Source: an uncultured Bacteroidales bacterium (GTDB taxonomy: Bacteria; Bacteroidota; Bacteroidia; Bacteroidales; Paludibacteraceae). From it: a DNA stretch of 14,283 nucleotides. Positions 1 to 5,969 of the stretch are shown piece by piece (position 1 is the first letter of the stretch; every line of letters starts with the position of its first letter). The position numbers and the translations under genes are program-made. Below the pieces are notes generated by a model. The model had not been told where the DNA came from, did not search any database, and saw nothing but the letters and a program-made list of their open reading frames with translations. The stretch spans positions 1 to 14,283 of the forward strand of contig UQNE01000033.1 in assembly GCA_900542355.1 (NCBI GenBank), given 5' to 3'.

Positions 1-69
1 TTTCGCATATTAATCTGCTATTTTTGCCTATCATTTTTGCACAGCAATGGTCAATACTACTTGACTTAC

Positions 70-112
70 AAAAAAGACTGCCTAACATACTTGTTAGACA
101 GCCTCTTTTTTA
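70..112 (+). terminator. Intrinsic terminator of an upstream gene outside the window
   Basis: An 18-position stem (70-87 with 92-109) with three mismatches and a 4-nt loop is flanked by an A run on the left and a T run on the right. It could therefore work in both directions. It probably ends a + strand gene lying left of the window and insulates panD from it. Confidence 0.75.
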
Positions 113-115
113 TAA

Positions 116-180
116 ACGGTTAATTGGGGATTAAACATATAATTACTATGTAATTAGACATGTAATTACGCATTGATATG
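116..180. repeat. Intergenic repeat family, copy A
   Basis: The segment shares GATTAAACATATAATTAC, then ATGTAATTAGACAT, with a segment at about 3191-3225. A shorter version lies at 331-350. It is AT-rich and contains the perfect palindrome AATTACATGTAATT's components in shuffled form. It has no coding potential. Confidence 0.7.
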
Positions 181-330
181 GTTCCAACTTCTCTCTATAC
201 AAAAACTCCCAATAATGCATTCAAGAACCTTACAAAAACATCTACTATACGGCGGCTAATTTCCAAAAACTAAATTAGTGTTTGCATGGTACAAGTTCTC
301 TATGCAGACCATGCATAGCCATTAAAGACG

Positions 331-417
331 ACGATTAAACATGTAATTATGCATTCATAATTATGCACTATGCATTGTTTTTGGTTCTCTAAGCAGGCCA
401 TTAAACTCCCGTTAAAA
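331..417. repeat. Intergenic repeat family, copy B
   Basis: It begins ACGATTAAACATGTAATTA, continues with ATGCATTCATAATTATGCA and ATGCATTGT, and ends with a module GTTCTCTAAGCAGGCCATTAAA. A degenerate copy of that last module lies just upstream (295-326, GTTCTCTATGCAGACC then GCCATTAAA). The same module order recurs downstream of lptG. Confidence 0.7.
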
Positions 418-467
418 CTTTCTTTTGTACCGAATGGAGCGGGCGGACCGACTTTTTTATGTAATCT

Positions 468-499
468 TTTGCATAATTCGCAGAAAAGCAGTACCTTTG
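468..499 (+). promoter_or_regulatory. Promoter of panD (probably panD-tgt-lptG)
   Basis: TTTG (468-471), a 20-bp spacer and TACCTTTG (492-499) match the Bacteroidota primary-sigma consensus (-33 TTTG, -7 TAnnTTTG). Transcription would start near 506, leaving a leader of about 18 nt before the panD ATG at 524. This short leader supports that start codon. Confidence 0.8.
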
Positions 500-523
500 C
501 ACACTCAATTTATCTCAACTACA

Positions 524-868
524 ATGCTTTTGCAGATACTCAAATCAAAAATCCACCGTGTACAAGTTACCGAAGCCAACTTGGAGTATATCGGCAGTAT
601 CACGATTGATGAGGACCTGATGGACGCAGCCGCTATCGTTTCGGGCGAACGAGTACAGGTGGTGGACAACACCAACGGCGCACGCCTGGAGACCTATGTC
701 ATCCCCGGCAAAAGGGGCAGCGGATGCATCTGTATGAATGGTGCGGCGGCTCATCTGATCCATGTGGGCGACACGGTCATCATCATGGCATACGCCCTGA
801 TGACACCCGAGGAGCAAAAGACCTTCCGCCCGAGCGTCGTTTTCCCCGTAAACAACCATTTGGCTTAA
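524..868 (+). CDS. panD: Aspartate 1-decarboxylase precursor (PanD)
   Basis: PanD makes beta-alanine from L-aspartate for pantothenate and coenzyme A synthesis in the cytoplasm. It is a pyruvoyl enzyme made by self-cleavage. With the ATG at 524 the protein is 114 residues and lines up without offset to E. coli PanD: Lys9, His11, the cleavage pair Gly24-Ser25 (YIGS), Arg54, Thr57, Tyr58, and the Asn72-Gly73-Ala-Ala-Ala segment. The frame stays open upstream to 425, but that start precedes the promoter and adds non-homologous residues, so I reject it. The gene is first in a likely operon, with tgt starting 7 bp after its stop. The partner gene panC, often adjacent in other genomes, is not in this window. 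Identification is secure. Confidence 0.95.
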   Translation: MLLQILKSKIHRVQVTEANLEYIGSITIDEDLMDAAAIVSGERVQVVDNTNGARLETYVIPGKRGSGCICMNGAAAHLIHVGDTVIIMAYALMTPEEQKTFRPSVVFPVNNHLA

Positions 869-875
869 TCCCGAT

Positions 876-2009
876 ATGGCATTCTTCGATCTCATACATA
901 CCGACCCGCAGTCGGCCGCCCGCGCCGGCATTGTACATACCAACCACGGCGATATACTCACTCCTATCTTCATGCCCGTAGGCACCGTAGGCACCGTGAA
1001 AGGTGTACACCGCCGCGACCTGGAGGACGATATCCATGCGCAGATTATCTTGGGCAACACCTATCATCTCTATCTGCGCCCGGGTACCGACATCCTGCAC
1101 CAAGCGGGCGGGTTGCATCGTTTTGAGGGTTGGACACGCCCTATCCTAACCGATAGCGGCGGCTACCAAGTGTTCTCACTCACGCAGATACGCAAGATGA
1201 CGGAGGAGGGCGTGCGTTTCTCGAGCCATATCGACGGGCGCAAACTGATGTTCACCCCCGAGTCGGTAATGGATATAGAGCGGCTCATCGGTGCAGACAT
1301 TATGATGGCGTTTGACGAGTGCTGCCCCGGGACAGCCGACCGCACCTACGCCACCGAATCGATGAACCGTACCCACCGTTGGTTAGACCGCTGCATCGCA
1401 CGGTTTGACTCGACCACCGACCTATACGACTATCATCAGCACCTCTTCCCAATCGTACAAGGCTGCGTCTATACCGACCTCAGACAGGAGGCGGCAAAAC
1501 GCCTGCGCGACCTCGACCGAGACGGATATGCCATCGGCGGACTGGCTGTAGGAGAGCCCGCAGAGAAGATGTATGAGATGATTGAGGTGGTAAACGACAT
1601 TCTGCCGCAGAATAAACCGCGCTACCTAATGGGCGTAGGCACGCCATGGAACATACTGGAAGGCATTGAGCGCGGAGTAGATATGTTCGACTGCGTAATG
1701 CCAACCCGCAACGGGCGCAACGGTATGATTTTCACTCGCAACGGCGTGATGAACATGCGCAACAAGAAGTGGGAAAACGATTTTACGCCGCTTGATCCCG
1801 AAGGCACCTCGTATGTGGATACGCAATATACTCGCGCTTATGTGCGCCACCTCATCCACTCTGATGAGATGCTCGGGCTCGAAATCCTATCTATCCACAA
1901 CCTGGCGTTCTATCTATGGCTGGTAGGCGAAGCACGCCAACATATCATTGCAGGCGATTTCCGCTCGTGGAAAGAGGATACACTGCGACGGATTATGGTC
2001 AGACTATAA
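876..2009 (+). CDS. tgt: Queuine tRNA-guanine ribosyltransferase (Tgt)
   Basis: Tgt exchanges guanine at wobble position 34 of Asp, Asn, His and Tyr tRNAs for preQ1 or queuine. At 377 residues it has the usual bacterial length, and it aligns with E. coli Tgt from the start to near the end. Visible motifs are MPVGT (33-37), LTDSGG with the general Asp at 93, the substrate-pocket GGLAVGE (221-227), and FDCVMPTRN with the nucleophile Asp272. The C-terminal zinc site is abnormal. Where E. coli has C-x-C-x2-C (302/304/307), this protein has Gly310, Ser312 and Asp315; only the fourth ligand, His341 (in SIHNL), remains. The fold may thus be stabilised without zinc. The gene lies 7 bp after panD and 20 bp before the lptG-type gene, so it is probably cotranscribed. 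Specificity for preQ1 versus salvaged queuine cannot be read from the sequence. Confidence 0.95.
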   Translation: MAFFDLIHTDPQSAARAGIVHTNHGDILTPIFMPVGTVGTVKGVHRRDLEDDIHAQIILGNTYHLYLRPGTDILHQAGGLHRFEGWTRPILTDSGGYQVFSLTQIRKMTEEGVRFSSHIDGRKLMFTPESVMDIERLIGADIMMAFDECCPGTADRTYATESMNRTHRWLDRCIARFDSTTDLYDYHQHLFPIVQGCVYTDLRQEAAKRLRDLDRDGYAIGGLAVGEPAEKMYEMIEVVNDILPQNKPRYLMGVGTPWNILEGIERGVDMFDCVMPTRNGRNGMIFTRNGVMNMRNKKWENDFTPLDPEGTSYVDTQYTRAYVRHLIHSDEMLGLEILSIHNLAFYLWLVGEARQHIIAGDFRSWKEDTLRRIMVRL

Positions 2010-2029
2010 CCTTTGATTGACAGACCTGA

Positions 2030-3103
2030 GTGAAGCGACTCGATTGGTATATTATCCGCAAGTTTCTCGGCACCTTCTTTTTCTCTATCGTGCTGATTCT
2101 CAGTATAGCCATTGTCTTCGACCTAACGGAGAAGATGGACGATTTCTTTGAGAACCAAGTGCCGCTTAGGGAAATCATACTCGACTACTACTTGCCTTTT
2201 ATCCCCTACTATACCAATATGTTCAGTTCGCTGTTCATATTCATCTCCGTCATCTTCTTTACATCCAAACTGGCAGGCAACAGTGAGATCATCGCTATGA
2301 TGGCAGCCGGCGTCAGTTATCACCGCCTAATGCTACCCTATTTCGTTTCCGCCACTTTCCTATTTCTTTTCTCGTTCTACCTCGGCGGCTATGTCATCCC
2401 GCCTGCTACAGGCAAGATGCTCAATTTTACCGACAAGTACATCGAGCATTTTACCTCAGAGAACGCCCGCAATGTGCAGATGGAGGTAGAACCGGGCACT
2501 ATCCTCTATATCGAGTCGTTTCAGAAACGCAGCAATACCGGCTATCGCACCTCCTTGGAGCATTTCGACGGCAAGACGCTTGCCTCGCGTATCACTGCCG
2601 ACCGTATTCTATACGATTCGCTCAACTATTGGCACCTGGAGAACTATATTCGCCGCGATTTTGAGGGTATGCGTGAGCAGATGACGCGCGGTACACGCCT
2701 CGATACGATTATCCCCGTGCAACCTTATGAGTTGTTTATCACCGCTGAGCAGGCGCAAGAGATGACCAATACCGAACTGCGCGACTACATGGAGAAACAA
2801 GCCACACGAGGAGCGGGCAACATACAAGCCTTCGAGACCGAATACCACAAACGATGGGCATCGCCTATCGGCGCATTCATCATGACGCTCTTGGGCGTAA
2901 CGATGAGCAGCAAGAAAGTGCGCGGGGGGATGGGTAAGAACCTGGGTATCGGTATTGTCCTCACTGCCGCCTATATCCTGTTCTCGACGGTCAGCACCAC
3001 CTTCTCCGTCAATGGCGTGATGTCGCCGTTTATGAGCGCATGGCTGCCTAACTTCGTATTCTTGGCTATCGGCATCGTGCTATACATACGCGCACTCCGA
3101 TAA
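2030..3103 (+). CDS. lptG: LptF/LptG-family lipopolysaccharide export permease (YjgP/YjgQ)
   Basis: This is an inner-membrane subunit of the LptB2FG transporter, which extracts lipopolysaccharide and passes it to the periplasmic bridge. The 357-residue protein has the family layout: membrane helices at about 12-33, 52-78 and 100-122, a periplasmic beta-jellyroll at about 130-260, then helices at about 276-293, 304-324 and 335-354. The segment FETEYHKRWASPIGAFIMTLLG (around 268-289) is typical of the family, as is the N-terminal LDWYIIRKFLGTF. The start is GTG at 2030, because no ATG lies before the first helix. It begins 20 bp after tgt and is probably the last gene of the operon. LptF and LptG are paralogues that are hard to tell apart, so the symbol is tentative while the family is secure. 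Confidence 0.9.
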   Translation: MKRLDWYIIRKFLGTFFFSIVLILSIAIVFDLTEKMDDFFENQVPLREIILDYYLPFIPYYTNMFSSLFIFISVIFFTSKLAGNSEIIAMMAAGVSYHRLMLPYFVSATFLFLFSFYLGGYVIPPATGKMLNFTDKYIEHFTSENARNVQMEVEPGTILYIESFQKRSNTGYRTSLEHFDGKTLASRITADRILYDSLNYWHLENYIRRDFEGMREQMTRGTRLDTIIPVQPYELFITAEQAQEMTNTELRDYMEKQATRGAGNIQAFETEYHKRWASPIGAFIMTLLGVTMSSKKVRGGMGKNLGIGIVLTAAYILFSTVSTTFSVNGVMSPFMSAWLPNFVFLAIGIVLYIRALR

Positions 3104-3108
3104 AAACG

Positions 3109-3178
3109 GTTCTCCGTTAATGGTCGCGTTGAAGACACCATTGTTCTCCGTTAATGGCGGGAAAGTTCTCCGTTAATA
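3109..3178. repeat. Three direct repeats of GTTCTCCGTTAAT
   Basis: GTTCTCCGTTAAT occurs at 3109-3121, 3143-3155 and 3165-3177. The first two copies extend to GTTCTCCGTTAATGG. The starts are 34 and 22 bp apart. The sequence resembles the GTTCTC-CATTAAA module of the intergenic repeat family upstream of panD. Confidence 0.75.
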
Positions 3179-3300
3179 CCGGTTAATTAACGATTAAACA
3201 TATAATTACCATGTAATTAGACATATATGCATTATGCATTCATCATTATGCATTGTATATATTCTCCATTAAAAGCCATATAAAGAGCCATTAAAACTAC
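3177..3300. repeat. Intergenic repeat family, copy C (longest)
   Basis: It starts TACCGGTTAATTAACGATTA and continues through CATATAATTACCATGTAATT, AGACAT and two ATGCATT-type blocks (TATGCATTCAT, TATGCATTGT). It ends with an ATTCTCCATTAAA and GCCATTAAAAC module at 3260-3298. It combines the parts that copies A and B hold separately upstream of panD, in the same orientation. Confidence 0.7.
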
Positions 3301-3375
3301 GCAACAAAGAAATTTTCTGTTCTAACGCTGTTACCTCCGATAAAAATCAACACTTTCTGTGTCTAAAATCCAATG

Positions 3376-3434
3376 CCTACACTTGCCGTGTAGGTAAATT
3401 TATGCAAAAGTAGCACCAATTTTTCTACTTTTGC
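3376..3434. other. Two adjacent perfect inverted repeats upstream of the pectate lyase
   Basis: The first is CCTACAC-TTGCC-GTGTAGG (3376-3394), a 7-bp stem. The second is GCAAAAGTAG (3404-3413) with CTACTTTTGC (3425-3434), a 10-bp stem with an 11-nt loop. The second carries a TACTTTTG box on each strand. They could be operator sites or a weak bidirectional terminator; the sequence alone does not decide. Confidence 0.6.
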
Positions 3435-3485
3435 GCCTTTTCCTTTTTCTGTCAGATTGTCGCCAACCGTTTGTGTCTTTTGCAG

Positions 3486-3493
3486 TACTTTTG
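3486..3493 (+). promoter_or_regulatory. Candidate -7 box for the pectate lyase gene
   Basis: TACTTTTG fits the TAnnTTTG -7 consensus of Bacteroidota. No TTG/TTTG lies at the expected 19-21 bp upstream; the nearest is TTTG at 3470-3473, only 12 bp away. That suggests either a weak promoter that needs an activator, or that the similar box at 3426-3433 is the functional one. The leader from here would be about 90 nt. Confidence 0.4.
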
Positions 3494-3523
3494 CCGCAGA
3501 TTTTCACAAGCGGCTATGCAGTT

Positions 3524-3581
3524 GGCTTACTAACTAACACAATCATATCAAAGGCTTACTAACTAACACAATCATATCAAA
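3524..3581 (+). repeat. Perfect 29-bp tandem duplication in the pectate lyase leader
   Basis: The 29-bp unit beginning GGCTTACTAACTAACAC occurs at 3524-3552 and again, base for base, at 3553-3581. The second copy ends 9 bp before the ATG at 3591. Being perfect, the duplication is likely recent. It places the initiation region next to a slippage-prone repeat. Confidence 0.9.
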
Positions 3582-3590
3582 CTAATCTAC

Positions 3591-5816
3591 ATGAAAAAAG
3601 TTTACTTTTTTGCTCTGTCATTGGCCTGTCTGTGGGCACTGCCCGCACATGCCGACCTGACAGAAGACTTCAATTCCACCAAGGGAACATGGTCGAGCGA
3701 AACCCAAGTTACGCTACCCAGCGGCGAATGGACTTTCAGTGGTGCACAAGCCAACACGAGCAGCAGCATCAGTTCTATCAAATTCTCCGCCGACAACGGG
3801 TACATGATTTCGCCGGCTATGGATAGTGCCAAGTCGCTCTCCTTTGCTTATCGTGCCGGCGGAAGCAACAAGCGCATCGCCGTTGCCTACCAAGTGGCAG
3901 GCGGGGATTGGAGGGCACTGGACACCCTGCTCATCAAGAGTTCGTCATCGGCTTTTGCGTCCTACTCCAAATCGCTCGGTTTGGATAGTACTCTGCAAGT
4001 GCGCATTCGCCTGACAGGGCTGCAAAGCAACACCTATATTGATGATTTCAAACTCGTCAAAGCCTCAGCGGGCGGAAACATGGGCGGCGGCACGGTTGTC
4101 CCCGAAGACCCTGCGCCCGACTTCACACGGCCTATCTTCGTAGCCACACACAACACCTATTATATCTCCCCCGCAGGTAACGATGAGACCGGCGACGGTT
4201 CGTTTGAAAAGCCGTGGTATAACCTCGGTAAGGCGGTCAGCGTTGCCCAAGCAGGCGATGTTATCTTCTGCCGTGGCGGGCGATACAAGATGTCGTGGCG
4301 AGGCACCGACTCCAAACTGACTATCCGTATGAAGCAATCGGGTACTGCCGAGCAACCTATCGTCATCTCCTCCTACGAGGCGGAAGCCCCTATCTTCGAC
4401 TTTGAGCAGCAACTGCTCGACTGCAACCGCAGCAATAAGAATGTAGGCGACCGCGGTATTCACCTGACGGGCGACCATTGGATTCTCTTTGGCTTGCACA
4501 TCATGCATGCCGCCGACAACGCTATCAAACTGGAAGGCTCATACAACCGTATTGAGCGTTGCGAATTTAGTTACAACCTCGATACCGGTATTCAGTTGGG
4601 TTTCGGGCATAAGTTCTCCGATTCCGGCTTCGGCAGCGAGAACGACGGTACCCACTGCGCGTACAACGACATCATCGACTGCGATTCGCACCACAACTGC
4701 GATTTCGATATGAACTACGGTTCCGACGCCGACGGCTTTGCCTGCAAGATGCACAATGGCAAGGGCAACCGCTTTATCCGCTGCCGCGCTTGGCGCAACT
4801 CCGACGATGCGTGGGATCTCTATGAGACCGACTACGATGTGGTTCTCGTAGAGTGCTGGGCTTGGTCATCCGGCTTCGCACCTGACCACACCTGGGTAAA
4901 AGAGTATCTCGACGGCAACGCCTCGTTCTCGGGCAATGGCAATGGTATCAAACTCGGCGGTAACGGTGCGGGCGGTAGCAGCAAAGGTATTCACTATGCC
5001 TACAACTGCGTCGCTTTCGGTTGCAACAAATCGGGGTCGGTCAAAGGCTTCGACTGCAACAGCCACAAGGGCGGGCATGTGCTGGTCAACTGCCTGGCGT
5101 TCGACAACGGATACGACTTTATGTTCGAGTCGGGCGGTAGCGATGCCAACACCCACTTTGTCAACAATGTATGCTTCGGCCGACAAGAGATATGCATAGG
5201 TTCTGACGACCACAACGCTATCATCAACCTGCCCAACAAGAATGCGTGGACCAACCACCTCGTGCGTGATTTCTCATGCGATGATTATCAGAGCCTTAGC
5301 GAAGAGGATGCCATCGCACCCCGCCGAGGCGACGGCTCTATGCCCACCCGCTTTGCACGCCTCAACCCGGGCAGCAAACTGATCGACGCAGGCTGCACGC
5401 CCGACCCCGCTTATCTGATGCCGCTCAACGCTGTCTATGCCGATTATCCTCTCTTGCAGCAATCTGCCTATGGCAATGGTCGCGACCTCGGGCCCTACGA
5501 ACTGCCTATAGGCGAAGAGATCGGCAGTAGCGTACAGCAAGTGATTGCACCCGACAGCAAAGGCGGACTGCAAGTGCTGAGCGGCAACACTGCCGACGAG
5601 GCTATCCTGCGATACAGCATCCCGCAAGACGCTACCGTAACGCTCGCCGTCTATTCGCTCAACGGACAGTGTATCACCGCCATACAAGCAGGCGTAGCCA
5701 CCTACGGCGTGGACTACTATCAACCTATCTCGCTCGCCGCTCTGCCCGCAGGTATGCACACCGTCGTCCTACAAGCCGGCCACTACACCGCACAAGCCAA
5801 ACTGCTGGTGCGATAA
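3591..5816 (+). CDS. Secreted pectate lyase, PL9 family, with T9SS-like C-terminal domain
   Basis: The predicted enzyme cleaves polygalacturonate by beta-elimination outside the cell. Residues 1-21 are a signal peptide ending AHA. Residues about 22-157 form a beta-sandwich-like domain. A Gly/Pro-rich linker precedes a right-handed parallel beta-helix (about 188-640), seen as repeated N-x-[IV]-x-x-C turns. The calcium ligands of PL9 (PelL Asp209, Asp233, Asp234, Asp237) are matched with identical spacing by Asp381 (DADGFACK) and Asp405, Asp406, Asp409 (NSDDAWDLY). The catalytic lysine is probably Lys454 (GNGNGIKLGG). Residues about 668-741 (VYSLNGQ, LPAGMHTVVLQ, AKLLVR) resemble a type A sorting domain of the type 9 secretion system. 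The gene stands alone, with no SusC/SusD pair, sigma factor or sensor beside it. Family assignment is by motif; the sorting role is inferred. Confidence 0.88.
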   Translation: MKKVYFFALSLACLWALPAHADLTEDFNSTKGTWSSETQVTLPSGEWTFSGAQANTSSSISSIKFSADNGYMISPAMDSAKSLSFAYRAGGSNKRIAVAYQVAGGDWRALDTLLIKSSSSAFASYSKSLGLDSTLQVRIRLTGLQSNTYIDDFKLVKASAGGNMGGGTVVPEDPAPDFTRPIFVATHNTYYISPAGNDETGDGSFEKPWYNLGKAVSVAQAGDVIFCRGGRYKMSWRGTDSKLTIRMKQSGTAEQPIVISSYEAEAPIFDFEQQLLDCNRSNKNVGDRGIHLTGDHWILFGLHIMHAADNAIKLEGSYNRIERCEFSYNLDTGIQLGFGHKFSDSGFGSENDGTHCAYNDIIDCDSHHNCDFDMNYGSDADGFACKMHNGKGNRFIRCRAWRNSDDAWDLYETDYDVVLVECWAWSSGFAPDHTWVKEYLDGNASFSGNGNGIKLGGNGAGGSSKGIHYAYNCVAFGCNKSGSVKGFDCNSHKGGHVLVNCLAFDNGYDFMFESGGSDANTHFVNNVCFGRQEICIGSDDHNAIINLPNKNAWTNHLVRDFSCDDYQSLSEEDAIAPRRGDGSMPTRFARLNPGSKLIDAGCTPDPAYLMPLNAVYADYPLLQQSAYGNGRDLGPYELPIGEEIGSSVQQVIAPDSKGGLQVLSGNTADEAILRYSIPQDATVTLAVYSLNGQCITAIQAGVATYGVDYYQPISLAALPAGMHTVVLQAGHYTAQAKLLVR

Positions 5817-5842
5817 ATACCTTTTACTAACTAATTCTTACG

Positions 5843-5885
5843 AAGAGAGGCCACCCAAACCAATGGATGACCTCTCTTTATTTTG
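5843..5885 (+). terminator. Intrinsic terminator of the pectate lyase gene
   Basis: A 14-position stem (5843-5856 with 5865-5878) with two mismatches and an 8-nt loop is followed by TATTTTG. The strongest part is AAGAGAGG/CCTCTCTT. It lies 27 bp after the stop codon. The minus strand side lacks a T run, so it probably does not terminate serS. Confidence 0.75.
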
Positions 5886-5969
5886 TGTTATGCGCCGCTG
5901 TTTATTGCCAAGCGGGCATCGCGACACCTCTGCTTGCAAGAGGCGTGCCGCCTCCTATCGCATCCGCTA

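Larger units (their letters stand above)
1..467. other. Non-coding, repeat-rich region upstream of panD
   Basis: I see no convincing gene here on either strand. The stretch is AT-rich and holds a terminator at its left end, two copies of an intergenic repeat family (listed separately) and two short perfect inverted repeats: CTAATTT/AAATTAG (256-262 with 272-278) and CTATGCA/TGCATAG (300-306 with 312-318). An open frame starting at 370 has no protein-like character and overlaps panD out of frame. Confidence 0.7.
3104..3590. other. Non-coding region between the lptG-type gene and the pectate lyase
   Basis: No gene is supported on either strand in these 487 bp. In order, the stretch holds three short direct repeats, a long copy of the intergenic repeat family, two perfect hairpins, two TACTTTTG promoter-like boxes and a 29-bp tandem duplication; each is listed separately. 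I see no clear intrinsic terminator directly after the lptG-type gene. Confidence 0.7.

Noticed and set aside
425..523. Upstream extension of PanD by 33 residues
   Set aside because: It would start before the promoter boxes and breaks the exact alignment with known PanD numbering.
5886..5969. Terminator or small gene downstream of serS
   Set aside because: A short CCTCT/AGAGG inverted repeat is present but no T run follows on the minus strand, and no frame there looks coding.
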